From Xenophilus sp003671765 (GTDB taxonomy: Bacteria; Pseudomonadota; Gammaproteobacteria; Burkholderiales; Burkholderiaceae_C), in NCBI GenBank assembly GCA_051414805.1, contig CP166702.1, positions 2,728,001 through 2,792,000 on the forward strand: a stretch of DNA of 64,000 bases, written 5' to 3'. Each line of letters begins with the position of its first letter. The first letter of the stretch is position 1. The position numbers were made by a program, and so were the translations under genes. The notes beneath the pieces were generated by a model, which was not told the DNA's origin, did no database searches, and saw only the letters and a program-made list of their open reading frames with translations. Shown here in pieces: positions 49,402 to 58,445 of this stretch.

Positions 49402-49854
49402 TCAGCAGGAGACCGGTGGAGGTGCGAGCGCGGGTGGGCGCGCCCGCCGGGGCGCCGAAGGTGGGGGCGGGCCGCCGCGGGGGCAGGGCCGGTGGCGCGG
49501 CGGCATGGCGAGGCGCAGGGCGGGCGCGATGCGCGGCACGGCGAGCGCCAGCACGAGCGCGAGCAGCCCGGTGAAGGCGCCGAGGACATCGGCAAAGGCG
49601 TGGGACGACTGCGCGCCGGCGCCCAGCGGCACGAACAGCGTGGTCTCGTGCTCGCGCGCATGCTCCAGCCGGCCGTCCTGCTCGAACTGGGTCGTCTGGC
49701 TCATGGGCCGGATGCGGAAGCCCGGCTCGTCCTCCCAGCCGTCGCTGCGGAAATGCACCGCGATGAAAGGCTGCAGCGCCGACAGCAGCAACGCGCCGAT
49801 CCACCACGCCAGGCATTGGGTGGACAGCAGGCGACGCAGGCGCGCGGTGGACAT
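49402..49854 (-). CDS. Small membrane protein of unknown function
   Basis: 150 residues. Hydrophobic segments at about 16-33 (LAWWIGALLLSALQPFI) and 90-108 (FTGLLALVLALAVPRIAP), with a periplasmic stretch in between (FRSDGWEDEPGFRIRP, then QTTQFEQDGRLEHAREHE). The last 40 residues are Pro/Arg-rich and less reliable. No family recognised. Distances of about 130 bases to the PAP2 operon and 75 to the ketosynthase suggest its own transcription unit. Confidence 0.55.
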   Translation of the reverse strand: MSTARLRRLLSTQCLAWWIGALLLSALQPFIAVHFRSDGWEDEPGFRIRPMSQTTQFEQDGRLEHAREHETTLFVPLGAGAQSSHAFADVLGAFTGLLALVLALAVPRIAPALRLAMPPRHRPCPRGGPPPPSAPRRARPPALAPPPVSC

Positions 49855-49928
49855 GGCGCAATGCTAGGTTCGACGCGTGAACATCGACTGACTGTGGCGT
49901 TCAGGGTCGTGCAAGGTCTTGCGACGGA

Positions 49929-51161
49929 TCAAGCGGGCCGGCTCGCGATCAGCACGGCGTTGGTGCCGCCGAAGGCGAAGGAGTTCGACATGACGTGACG
50001 CGGCGGCGCCACCGCGCGCGGTGATGGCCCATGGACGAGGTCGATGACCAGCGCATCGTCCGGAACGCCCGCGCAGGCCGGCAGCCGTGCCGTCTGCATC
50101 GCATGCAGGGCGCAGATCAGCTCCACCGCGCCGCCCGCGCCCATCAGGTGGCCGTGCAGCGACTTGGTCGCGCTGACGGGCACGCCGCGCGCACCGAAGA
50201 CCTCGGCCAGGGAAGCCGCTTCGGCCACGTCGCCCGCGAGCGTGCCGGTGCCGTGCGCATTGACGTGCCCGACCTCGCCCGGCGCCAGTCCCGCGTCGGC
50301 CAGCGCGGCCTTCATGGCGCGCACCTGGCCGGCGCTGTCCGGCGTGCTGATGTGGGCGGCGTCGCAACTCGTGCCGTAGCCCGAGAGCAGCGCGAGGAAC
50401 GGCGCGCCGCGGCGGCGCGCCGAGTCGACCGACTCGATGACCAGGGCCGCCGCGCCCTCGCCGAGCGCGAAGCCGGCGCGGTCATCCGCGAAGGGGCGGC
50501 ACACCGTGCGCGGGTCACCGTTCACCGGCGCCAGCACCTTCATCGCCTGCCAGCTCGCGATCACGCCCGGGGACAGCAGCGCCTCGTGGCCGCCGACGAC
50601 GGCCATGTCGACCCAGCCCGCGCGGATCGCACGCATCGCCTCGCCGATCGCCACGGCCGACGACGCACAGGCGCAGGCATAGCCCATCGATGCGGCACGT
50701 GCCCCGAAGGCCATCGACAGCTCGGCCACCGCCGCGTTGGGCATCGTGGTCAGCACGGTGGTGGGCCGCAGGCGCCGGCGGCGCGCGTAGAGCTGCTCGG
50801 TGCTCTGGTCGAAGCTGGACGCGCCGCCCATGCCGGCACCCCAGTACACGCCCAGGCGCTCGGGCGCCACCGCGCGTGCGTCGCCGGTGAGGCCGGCCTG
50901 CGCGGCCGCTTCGCGCGCGGCCGTCAGCGCCAGGGCGGTGCCGCGGTCGAGGGCCACGCCCGAGGGGCCGCGCACCTGCCGCTCCTCGAAGCCGGCGCAG
51001 GCCGCGGCGCCGAAGCTGAAGCGCTCCACGCCCTCGATCACCACCTCGCGCGCGGCGACGGCGCACAGGTTGTCGGACAGCGCGTCGTGCACCGCACGGA
51101 CGTCGGCCCCCAGCGGCGTCACGGCGCCGAGGCCGGTGATGGCCAGCGGCACGGGGTTCAT
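49929..51161 (-). CDS. Beta-ketoacyl-ACP synthase
   Basis: 410 residues from ATG 51161; ATG 51179 is an alternative overlapping the ACP gene. Thiolase fold. Active-site cysteine in YACACASSAVAIG (about Cys165), histidines in NAHGTGT and SLHGHLMGAGG: the C-H-H triad of KAS II-type enzymes. Decarboxylating condensation of malonyl-ACP with an acyl chain. It follows a dedicated ACP and an alpha/beta hydrolase, so a specialised lipid or small metabolite is likelier than core fatty-acid synthesis. Product unknown. Confidence 0.88.
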   Translation of the reverse strand: MNPVPLAITGLGAVTPLGADVRAVHDALSDNLCAVAAREVVIEGVERFSFGAAACAGFEERQVRGPSGVALDRGTALALTAAREAAAQAGLTGDARAVAPERLGVYWGAGMGGASSFDQSTEQLYARRRRLRPTTVLTTMPNAAVAELSMAFGARAASMGYACACASSAVAIGEAMRAIRAGWVDMAVVGGHEALLSPGVIASWQAMKVLAPVNGDPRTVCRPFADDRAGFALGEGAAALVIESVDSARRRGAPFLALLSGYGTSCDAAHISTPDSAGQVRAMKAALADAGLAPGEVGHVNAHGTGTLAGDVAEAASLAEVFGARGVPVSATKSLHGHLMGAGGAVELICALHAMQTARLPACAGVPDDALVIDLVHGPSPRAVAPPRHVMSNSFAFGGTNAVLIASRPA

Positions 51162-51171
51162 CGCGCGACGC

Positions 51172-51462
51172 TCAGGCATGCGCAGGCGCCGCGCTCGCGG
51201 CGCCTTCGGCCTGCTCCTCGGCCAGGCGCGCGTCGATCGCATCGCACAGGTCGCCCAGCGTGATGCCGGCCTCGCGCGGGTCCAGCCGGTCCTCGGGCAG
51301 GCGCAGGTGGAAGGCGTCCTCGACCGAGAAGATGAATTCCATGAGCGCCAGCGAGTCCAGGCCCAGGTCGGCCAGGGGCACGTCGCGGCGGATCAGGGCG
51401 GGGTCGCAGGCGTGCTCTTCCTGCACGATGCGGGAGATGGTGGCGAAGGTGGGTGTGGACAT
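51172..51462 (-). CDS. Acyl carrier protein
   Basis: 96 residues. DLGLDSLALMEFIFSVEDAF contains the phosphopantetheine serine (Ser37). The rest is the usual four-helix ACP, followed by an Ala-rich tail. It lies between the hydrolase and the ketosynthase with 4 and 10 bases of spacing, so it is probably their partner carrier rather than the housekeeping AcpP. Confidence 0.88.
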   Translation of the reverse strand: MSTPTFATISRIVQEEHACDPALIRRDVPLADLGLDSLALMEFIFSVEDAFHLRLPEDRLDPREAGITLGDLCDAIDARLAEEQAEGAASAAPAHA

Positions 51463-51466
51463 GGCT

Positions 51467-52309
51467 TCAGCGCTCGACAGGGGACGGGGGACGGTGGCCT
51501 TCGGCCACCGCGCGGGCGAAGTCGATCGTTTCCTGCGCCACCTGGCGGCGGTCGTTGTCGATCGAGATCATGTGGTAGCTGTTCTCCAGCACCACGGTGT
51601 GCAGCGGCGCCTGCGTGAGGCCGCGGGCCAGCAGGTCGACGTTCGACAGGCTGGCCACCTCGTCGTGGCGTGCATGCAGGGCCAGCACCGGGCAGCGGAT
51701 CTGCGAAAGGCTGCGGCGCACGGCGTGGCGCAGGCGGTCGTACTCGCGCAGGTGGCCCACGCCGATGGCGGCGCAGCCGGCGCGCGAGATGCGGCGCTGT
51801 TTCAGTTCCTGCTCGATCCAGGCGCGCACGCGCTCGTTCTTCACGCCGTAGGGCGTGCGCTCGCGGTAGCGCCACAGGCGGCCCAGCGGGGTGTAGAGCG
51901 CCAGCGGCAGCAGCCAGCCGCCGCGCCGGGCCGACCAGCCGTCCATGCGCAGCGTGGTCGACATCAGCACCAGGCCGTCGGCGCTCAGTCCGAGCCGGGC
52001 CACGGCGGCCAGCGCCAGCGAGGCGCCGGCCGAGATGCCCGCCAGCAGCACCGTGCCGTACTGCCGGCGCAGCGCCAGGAACTCGTCGCAGACGCGCTCG
52101 ACCCAGTCGGAGAAGCGGCCCGCGACCTGGCGCTGGCGCGAGGCATCGAAGGAGTAGCCCTCGATGTGCGGCGTGCTGAAGGCCCAGCCCGCACGGCGCA
52201 GGGCCGATTGCAGGTGCAGCAGCTCGTCGGCGGTGCTGCACAGGCCCGGCAGGAGCAGGACCGCGCCCGAGAGGCCAGGATGGGGGGCGGAGAGGGACGA
52301 GTCGATCAT
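51467..52309 (-). CDS. Alpha/beta hydrolase of the ACP/ketosynthase operon
   Basis: 280 residues from ATG 52309. LLLPGLCSTADELLHLQSAL begins the fold, GISAGASLAL carries the nucleophile serine (G-x-S-x-G), ALHARHDEVASL the aspartate, and ENSYHMISIDNDR the histidine. It resembles carboxylesterase/monoacylglycerol-lipase types. It could release or trim the product of the neighbouring ketosynthase. First gene of the trio, divergent from a response regulator. Confidence 0.82.
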   Translation of the reverse strand: MIDSSLSAPHPGLSGAVLLLPGLCSTADELLHLQSALRRAGWAFSTPHIEGYSFDASRQRQVAGRFSDWVERVCDEFLALRRQYGTVLLAGISAGASLALAAVARLGLSADGLVLMSTTLRMDGWSARRGGWLLPLALYTPLGRLWRYRERTPYGVKNERVRAWIEQELKQRRISRAGCAAIGVGHLREYDRLRHAVRRSLSQIRCPVLALHARHDEVASLSNVDLLARGLTQAPLHTVVLENSYHMISIDNDRRQVAQETIDFARAVAEGHRPPSPVER

Positions 52310-52371
52310 GGAAGCGAGGAATGCCGCGCCGTCGGAATGAGCTGTTGGAACCCGCACCTTAGCCAGCCGTA

Positions 52372-52411
52372 CCTGAAGAAAGTCCCAAGAAATCCTGAAG
52401 AGTTCTTCAGG
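52372..52411. promoter_or_regulatory. CCTGAAGA repeat, probable response-regulator operator
   Basis: CCTGAAGA at 52372-52379 is repeated 22 bases later as part of a perfect palindrome CCTGAAGA-GT-TCTTCAGG (52394-52411). It lies in the 164-base gap between the hydrolase and response-regulator starts. A 22-base spacing puts the half sites on one face of the helix, as OmpR-type regulators need. Confidence 0.5.
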
Positions 52412-52473
52412 CCTGCACAGCGGTCGAAGGGGCATACTTTCCGCCCCGTCCTCCTGCTTCGTGGCCTCTTTCC

Positions 52474-53151
52474 ATGCGCATCCTTCTCATCGACGACGAC
52501 CGCAAGGCAGCGCGCGTGCTGGCACGCGGGCTGCAGGAAGAGGGCTTCGTGGTCGACGTGGCGCACTCGGCGGAAGAGGGCGACGAGGAGGCCTTCGTCA
52601 ACGACTACGGCGTGATCCTGCTCGACCGCATGCTGCCGGGCATGGACGGCCTGAGCTGGTGCAAGGCGCTGCGTGCGCGCGGCTGCGCCACGCCGGTGCT
52701 GATGCTCACCGCCCGCGACGCCCTCAGCGACCGCGTCGAGGGCCTGAACACCGGTGCCGACGACTACCTCACCAAGCCCTTCGCCTTCGACGAGCTGATT
52801 GCCCGCGTGCGGGCGCTGCTGCGACGTTCCGACCTGTCGCGTCCCACCGTGATGGCCGTCGGTACGCTGGCGCTCGACCCGGTGAGCCACGTGGTGACGC
52901 AGGACGGCATGAAGATCGACCTGACGCAGAAGGAGTTCGCGCTGCTGCACATCCTCATGCGCCACGCGGGCGAGGTGGTGAGCCGCGCACGCATCGCCGA
53001 GCAGATCTGGAAGGACGACCTGCTGGCCATCGACAACCTGATCGACGTGCACATGGGCAACCTGCGGCGCAAGATCGACCCCGCGTCGCCGCCCTGGATC
53101 CAGACCGTGCGCGGCCGGGGCTTTCGGCTGTCGGCGGACGCCGCCGAATGA
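52474..53151 (+). CDS. OmpR-family response regulator
   Basis: 225 residues. Receiver domain: acidic pocket at LIDDDRK (7-9), phosphoacceptor Asp51 in VILLDRMLPG, and LTKPF lysine near 101. The C-terminal winged helix (about 130-222) ends with DVHMGNLRRKIDP and TVRGRGFRLS. It overlaps the histidine kinase gene as ATGA. The CCTGAAGA repeat upstream may be its own operator. Closest by feel to TctD/QseB-like regulators; the signal is unknown. Confidence 0.93.
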   Translation: MRILLIDDDRKAARVLARGLQEEGFVVDVAHSAEEGDEEAFVNDYGVILLDRMLPGMDGLSWCKALRARGCATPVLMLTARDALSDRVEGLNTGADDYLTKPFAFDELIARVRALLRRSDLSRPTVMAVGTLALDPVSHVVTQDGMKIDLTQKEFALLHILMRHAGEVVSRARIAEQIWKDDLLAIDNLIDVHMGNLRRKIDPASPPWIQTVRGRGFRLSADAAE

Positions 53152-54557
53152 AGGTGCTCAGCTTCCGGCGCCGGCTGGCGCTGGTGCACTTCCTGGTCGT
53201 CGCGCTGGTGATGGCCGTGGCCGTGGCGGTGGGCACCTGGGCCTTCTCGAAGAACCTGCGCGGCGAACTCGACGACGCGCTGCTGGCGCTGGCCGAGGTC
53301 GAGGCCGGCCTTCTCGCCATGTCCGAACCCGGCTCGGGCCTCGTGGTCCACGAGACGCCGCGTGCCCGCACCCCGACCTACGCGCGCGTCGACCGCCTGG
53401 TGCAGATCGTCGACAGCGACGGCGCCGTGGCCGCCCGCAGCGCCAACCTGGGCACCGGCTCGCTGCCGGTGGCGCCCGACCTGCGCGAGCGCCTGGCGTC
53501 GGGCGGCCCGGTGTTCACGCAGCTGCAGCGCTATGCGGGCGAGCCCACCCGCATGGTCTCGGTGTCGGTGCCCAACCGGCCCGACGTGCTGGCCGTGCAG
53601 GTCGCCGCGTCGCTGGACGACGTGAACCATGCAGTGACCAGCGCGGGCGTCATGCTGGTGCTGCTCGCGCTGGTGCTGATGCTGGCGCTGGGCATCGCGG
53701 GCGAGCTGCTGACGCGGCGCGTGTTCGGCGCCATCGACGACATCGTCGACGAAGCCCGGCGCATCGGCCAGCGCAACCTGGCCGGGCGGCTGCCGCACCC
53801 CGGCACGCCGGACGAGATCGGGCGCCTGGTCGACACGCTCAACGACATGCTCGACCGCCTGGAGCACGGCATCGAGGCGCAGCGGAATTTCACGGCCGAT
53901 GCCTCGCACGAGCTGCGGTCGCCCCTGTCCCGCCTGCGGGCCGAACTGGAGATCGCCCTGCGCCGCCCGCGCGACACGGCGGCCTACGTCGACACCCTGC
54001 GCTCGGCGCTCGACGAGGTGGAGTCGCTCACCCTGCTGGTGGAGGAACTGCTGGTGCTGGCGCGCCTGGATGCCGGGCAGGAGCGCGGCGAGCTCGAGCG
54101 CCTGCCGCTTCGCCAGCTGGTGGAGGAAACGCTGCGCCGGATGGAGCCGGTGGCACTGCAGCGCGGCGTGCGCCTGTCGCTCGCCGGCGAGCGCGGCGTG
54201 GTCGCGGTGTCGGCGCGCGTCGCGGTGCAACTGGCGCTGACCAACCTGCTGGACAACGCCATCAAGTACTCGCCGGCCGGCGGCGCCGTGTCGGTCAACC
54301 TGCTGGCCGACCTGCCGGCCCAACAGGCCATCGTGCGGGTCGCCGACGCGGGCCCCGGCATCGATTCGGCCGAGCTGCCGCACCTGTTCGAACGCTTCTA
54401 CCGAGGTGCGCGTGCGCGCGAGGCGGCGTCGGGCCTGGGGCTGGGCCTGTCGCTGGCCCAGGCCGTGATGCAGGCGCACGGTGCCAGCCTCACGGCCGGC
54501 AACGAGCCCGGCGGCGGCGCGCGCTTCGACCTGCACCTGCCGCTGGCGCCCGCCTGA
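53148..54557 (+). CDS. Sensor histidine kinase
   Basis: 469 residues. Membrane segments at about 14-34 (FLVVALVMAVAVAVGTWAF) and 165-185 (VMLVLLALVLMLALGIAGEL) flank a periplasmic domain of about 130 residues. Then HAMP, the H-box ASHELRSPLSRL, the N-box LTNLLDNAIKYS and the G boxes ADAGPGID and SGLGLGLSLA. Partner of the preceding regulator. The gene ends 9 bases before the convergent Lrp-type gene. Confidence 0.93.
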   Translation: MKVLSFRRRLALVHFLVVALVMAVAVAVGTWAFSKNLRGELDDALLALAEVEAGLLAMSEPGSGLVVHETPRARTPTYARVDRLVQIVDSDGAVAARSANLGTGSLPVAPDLRERLASGGPVFTQLQRYAGEPTRMVSVSVPNRPDVLAVQVAASLDDVNHAVTSAGVMLVLLALVLMLALGIAGELLTRRVFGAIDDIVDEARRIGQRNLAGRLPHPGTPDEIGRLVDTLNDMLDRLEHGIEAQRNFTADASHELRSPLSRLRAELEIALRRPRDTAAYVDTLRSALDEVESLTLLVEELLVLARLDAGQERGELERLPLRQLVEETLRRMEPVALQRGVRLSLAGERGVVAVSARVAVQLALTNLLDNAIKYSPAGGAVSVNLLADLPAQQAIVRVADAGPGIDSAELPHLFERFYRGARAREAASGLGLGLSLAQAVMQAHGASLTAGNEPGGGARFDLHLPLAPA

Positions 54558-54566
54558 GCAAGTCGT

Positions 54567-55046
54567 TCAGCGGTCCAGCGGCAGCGCCAGCGTCTCCTTG
54601 ATCTCCTCCATCACCACGTAGCTGCGCGAGTCGGCCGCGGCCGATGCGGGCATCTTCTGCAGGATGTTGCCCAGCAGGTGGCGGTATTCGCCCATGCCGC
54701 GCAGGCGGGCTTTCACGAGGTAGTCGAAGTCGCCCGAGACCAGGTGGCAGTCGAGCACCTCGGGCATGTGCAGCAGCTCGTTGCGCACCTTGTCGAAGAC
54801 CTCGCCCGACTTGGCCGACAGCTTGATCTCCACGAACACCAGCAGCGTCTTGCCCACCGCCTCGGGCGACACGCGGGCGTGGTAGCCGGTGATGACGCCG
54901 CTCTTCTCCAGCCGCTTCACGCGCTCGGAGCAGGGCGAGGTCGACAGGCCCACCCGCTGCGCAAGCTCGGTGATGGCGATGCGGCCTTCGCGCTGAAGGA
55001 TGTCGAGGATGCGGCGGTCGGTGCGGTCGAGGCTGGCAGCGGTCAT
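54567..55046 (-). CDS. Lrp/AsnC-family regulator, DadR-like
   Basis: 159 residues. LDRTDRRILDILQREGRIAI begins the helix-turn-helix, which continues LAQRVGLSTSPCSERVKRLE. The RAM effector domain follows (VFVEIKLSAKSGEVFDKV; VLDCHLVSGDFDYLVKARLR). Divergent from dadA with 153 bases between them, the classic place for a DadR/BkdR-type activator that responds to amino acids. It likely controls dadA. Confidence 0.9.
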   Translation of the reverse strand: MTAASLDRTDRRILDILQREGRIAITELAQRVGLSTSPCSERVKRLEKSGVITGYHARVSPEAVGKTLLVFVEIKLSAKSGEVFDKVRNELLHMPEVLDCHLVSGDFDYLVKARLRGMGEYRHLLGNILQKMPASAAADSRSYVVMEEIKETLALPLDR

Positions 55047-55199
55047 GGCATGGCCTGGAAAGCGGTGCTTTTCCGGGCGGGATGCCCGGTTGCACCGAGT
55101 TGGGCAGTGGATTTTGCTGCAATTCACCAAAAGAACCAGCAAATCTACCGAGCCACTCTTCTTACAGTCCGCACATTCCTTCCTTGCAGCGGATTTGCC

Positions 55200-56510
55200 A
55201 TGAAAGTGATCGTTCTCGGCGGCGGCGTCATCGGTGTCACCACGGCCTGGTACCTGGCCAAGTCCGGTGCGAGCGTCACGGTGCTCGACCGCCAGGACGG
55301 CGCCGCCCAGGAAACCAGCTTCGGCAATGCCGGGCAAGTGTCGCCCGGCTACTCCACGCCCTGGGCCGCGCCCGGCATCCCGCTCAAGGCCCTGAAGTGG
55401 ATGTTCCAGAAGCATGCGCCGCTGGCCATCCGCGCCGACGGCTCGCTGTTCCAGCTGCGCTGGATGGCGCAGATGCTGCGCAACTGCTCGCCCGAGCGCT
55501 ATGCGGTCAACAAGGAGCGCATGATGCGCGTGGCCGAATACAGCCGCGACTGCCTGCGCGCCCTGCGCGCCGAGACCGGCCTGGACTACGAGCAGCGCAC
55601 CGGCGGCACGCTGCAGGTCTTCCGCACGCAGCAGCAGATGGAGGGCGTGCAGCGCGACATCGCGGTGCTGCAGGAATGCGGCGTGCCCTTCGAACTGCTC
55701 GACCGCGAGGGCCTGGCCCGTGCCGAGCCCGCGCTGGCCCGCACCGGCGGCGCGCTCGTCGGCGGCCTGCGCCTGCCCAATGACGAGACCGGCGACTGCC
55801 ACCTGTTCACCCGCCGCCTGGCCGAGATGGCCAAGGGCCTGGGCGTGCAGTTCCGCTTCGGCGTGCGTGTCGACGAACTGCTCACCGAAGGCGGCGCCGT
55901 GCGCGGCGTGCGCGTCAGCCAGGACGGCGTGGGCGAAGTGCTCACGGCCGACCGCTACGTGATGGCCTTCGGCAGTTATTCGCGCGCCGCGCTGGCCGCC
56001 ATCGGCCTGGACATCCCGGTGTACCCCGTCAAGGGCTACTCGCTCACCGTGCCGCTGGTGGACGCCTCGCTGGCGCCGCAGTCCACCGTGCTGGACGAGA
56101 CCTACAAGATCGCTGTCACACGATTCGACGACCGCATCCGCGTCGGCGGCATGGCCGAGCTGGGCGGCTTCGACCTGCGCCTGAACCCGGCCCGCCGCGC
56201 CACCCTGGAGAAGGTGGTCGGCGAGCTGTTCCCGGGCGGCGACCTGCCGGCCGCCAGCTTCTGGACCGGCCTGCGCCCCATGACGCCGGACAGCACGCCC
56301 ATCGTCGGCGCCACGCCGCTGGCCAACCTGTTCCTCAACACCGGCCACGGCACGCTGGGCTGGACCATGGCCTGCGGCAGCGGCAAGCTGGTGTCGGACC
56401 TGGTGACCGGCCAACGCCCGGAGATCCGCACCGACGGCCTGGCCATGGACCGGTACGCCCGCCGGCCCGCGGCGTCCACCGGCGGCCTGCGCCCCGCGCA
56501 CGCGGCCTGA
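55200..56510 (+). CDS. dadA: D-amino-acid dehydrogenase small subunit
   Basis: 436 residues from ATG 55200. VIVLGGGVIGVTTAWYLAKS is the FAD Rossmann motif; ETSFGNAGQVSPGYSTPWAA and PGIPLKALKWM follow, both strongly typical of DadA; LFLNTGHGTLGWTMACGSG is the final FAD block. It oxidises D-alanine and other D-amino acids to keto acids at the inner face of the membrane. Divergent Lrp-type gene upstream. No alanine racemase (dadX) is adjacent. Confidence 0.95.
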   Translation: MKVIVLGGGVIGVTTAWYLAKSGASVTVLDRQDGAAQETSFGNAGQVSPGYSTPWAAPGIPLKALKWMFQKHAPLAIRADGSLFQLRWMAQMLRNCSPERYAVNKERMMRVAEYSRDCLRALRAETGLDYEQRTGGTLQVFRTQQQMEGVQRDIAVLQECGVPFELLDREGLARAEPALARTGGALVGGLRLPNDETGDCHLFTRRLAEMAKGLGVQFRFGVRVDELLTEGGAVRGVRVSQDGVGEVLTADRYVMAFGSYSRAALAAIGLDIPVYPVKGYSLTVPLVDASLAPQSTVLDETYKIAVTRFDDRIRVGGMAELGGFDLRLNPARRATLEKVVGELFPGGDLPAASFWTGLRPMTPDSTPIVGATPLANLFLNTGHGTLGWTMACGSGKLVSDLVTGQRPEIRTDGLAMDRYARRPAASTGGLRPAHAA

Positions 56511-56624
56511 GCGGCCAGCCCGCCGGCGGTCCTATCGGCCGCGTTGCATAGGCCGTGAGGCCGATGCCCTCACACTTGGTTACGGCGCACGATCCGGGTC
56601 TTGCGATCTGGAGTGTTTCCGGCG

Positions 56625-57539
56625 GTGAAGTGCATCCCTCAGTTCCTGGCCGCCCTGTGCGGGCTCGCCGGGGCCCTGGCCGTCCATGCGGCGCAGGTGC
56701 CCGTGCTCGCGTCCATCCTGGACGGCGAGGCCACGCTGTTGCGCGAAAGCGGCCGCTTCGCCGTCGCCGAGGGCATGCGCCTGGACAGCGGTGACATCGT
56801 GGAGACCGGCGCCCAGGCGCGGCTGCTGCGCCTGGAGTTCGCCGACGGCACCATCGTCGACCTCGGCCCTGCCACGCGCGCGCTGGTGGCGCCGCGGCTG
56901 GCGGGCAAGGGCGCTGCGGCCCAGTCGCCGCAGCTCTACCTCCTGCAGGGCTGGCTCAAGCTGATCACGCCGGCGGGCGGGAAGGGCGCGTCGGCGGCGA
57001 CCGTTCTCACGCCCGCCCATGCCTTGTCGGATGCCGCGGGCCAGCAGGTGGTGTCGAGCGAGCCGGCCGGGCTGCAGGTCTTCTGCGAGGCGGGCACGGT
57101 CACGCTGCAGGAGCGTGCCACCCAGGCGCCGGCACCGGTGCGGCTCAAGGCCGGCGACTACTTCTCGCGGCTGGGCAGCGACAAGGCGGCCGTGAAGCCG
57201 AGGCCCGTGCCGGCCTTCATCCAGGCCGTGCCGCGCAGCTTCCTCGACCCGCTGCCCTCGCGCGCGGCGCTGTTCAAGGACCGCGAGGTGGTGCCCAAGC
57301 GCACGGCCGACCTGGCGTACGGGGACGTGGCGGCCTGGCTTTCGGCCGAACCCGCATTGCGCAGCCATTTCGCCGCAAGGTGGCGGGCGCTGGCCCGCCG
57401 GCCGGACTTCCGTGCCGCTCTGGCCGCGCACATGCGCAGCCATCCGGAGTGGGACCGCATCGTCTTTCCCGAGAAGTACCTGCCCAAGCGGCCGCCAACG
57501 GGCGCGCCCGCGCCCCGGCCGGCCACACCCACCTACTGA
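56625..57539 (+). CDS. FecR-domain exported protein
   Basis: 304 residues from GTG 56625 (a TTG at 56601 would add 8). Signal peptide MKCIPQFLAALCGLAGALAV, cleavage near HAAQ. The FecR-like domain covers about 35-115: EGMRLDSGDIVETGAQARLL and FADGTIVDLGPATRALV. The rest is low in motifs, with a C-terminal HPEWDRIVFPEKYLPKRPP. A periplasmic protein that may bind peptidoglycan or sense the envelope. It is followed within 14 bases by a heme sensor and then a kinase, so the three form an operon. Confidence 0.8.
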   Translation: MKCIPQFLAALCGLAGALAVHAAQVPVLASILDGEATLLRESGRFAVAEGMRLDSGDIVETGAQARLLRLEFADGTIVDLGPATRALVAPRLAGKGAAAQSPQLYLLQGWLKLITPAGGKGASAATVLTPAHALSDAAGQQVVSSEPAGLQVFCEAGTVTLQERATQAPAPVRLKAGDYFSRLGSDKAAVKPRPVPAFIQAVPRSFLDPLPSRAALFKDREVVPKRTADLAYGDVAAWLSAEPALRSHFAARWRALARRPDFRAALAAHMRSHPEWDRIVFPEKYLPKRPPTGAPAPRPATPTY

Positions 57540-57553
57540 CATCGAGCCCTCCG

Positions 57554-58426
57554 ATGAAGCTGCTGCTCAAGTTCAACCTGGTCTTCCTGCTGGTCTTCGC
57601 GCTCGGGCTGGCGGGCGCGGGCTACCTCGCCCGCAACGTGCTGCAGCAGGGGGCGCACGACGAGGTGCTGGACCGCGCCCGCCTGATCATGGAAAGCGCG
57701 GCCGCCGTCAGCACCTACACGGCCACGCAGATCCAGCCCTTGCTGCAGACGCAGATGAAGTACACCTTCCTGCCGCAGTCGGTGCCGGCCTATTCGTCCA
57801 CCGAGATGATCAACGCGCTGCGCACCAAGCACCCCGAGTACTCGTACAAGCCGGCCATGCTCAACCCCACCAACCCGCGCGACCGCGCGCAGGACTGGGA
57901 GGAGGACGTCATCGCGCGTTTCGCGCAGCAGTCGGAGCTGGCGGAATTCGTCGGTCGTCGCGACACCGCCTCGGGCCCGGCGCTGTACATCGCCCGCCCG
58001 ATCCGCATCAGCAACCCGGTCTGCCTGAGCTGCCACAGCACGCCCGGCGCCGCCCCGGCGCCGATGCTCGAGAAGTACGGCCCGTCCAACGGCTTCGGGT
58101 GGAAGCTCAACGAGGTGCTGGGCGCGCAGGTGGTGTCGGTGCCCATGTCGGTGCCCTTCGATCGGGCCGACAAGGCCTTCGGCGTGGTGATGGCCTCGCT
58201 GGCGGGCGTTTTCGTGCTGATCGGCCTGACGCTCAACCTCATGCTCTGGAAGCTCGTGATCCAGCCCGTGACGCGGCTGTCGGCGCTGACCGACCGCGTG
58301 AGCATGGGCGAGCTGGACGCACCGGAGTTCACCGTCCGCTCGAAGGACGAGATCGGCGTGCTGTCGGACTCCTTCGCGCGCATGCGCAAGAGCCTCGTGC
58401 ATGCCATGAAGCTGCTGGACGCCTGA
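57554..58426 (+). CDS. c-type heme sensor: Tll0287-like (DUF3365) plus HAMP
   Basis: 290 residues. An N-terminal membrane helix (LVFLLVFALGLAGAGYLA), a periplasmic Tll0287-like domain with the single c-heme site CLSCH (Cys157, Cys160, His161), a second helix near 217-237 (FGVVMASLAGVFVLIGLTLN) and a HAMP domain (PVTRLSALTDRVSMGEL). There is no kinase, cyclase or methyl-acceptor output; the protein ends soon after HAMP. The Ser/Thr kinase gene 19 bases downstream may be the output. Redox or gas sensing is a fair inference from the heme. Confidence 0.85.
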   Translation: MKLLLKFNLVFLLVFALGLAGAGYLARNVLQQGAHDEVLDRARLIMESAAAVSTYTATQIQPLLQTQMKYTFLPQSVPAYSSTEMINALRTKHPEYSYKPAMLNPTNPRDRAQDWEEDVIARFAQQSELAEFVGRRDTASGPALYIARPIRISNPVCLSCHSTPGAAPAPMLEKYGPSNGFGWKLNEVLGAQVVSVPMSVPFDRADKAFGVVMASLAGVFVLIGLTLNLMLWKLVIQPVTRLSALTDRVSMGELDAPEFTVRSKDEIGVLSDSFARMRKSLVHAMKLLDA

Positions 58427-58445
58427 GCCTCTCCGATCGCCGCGC

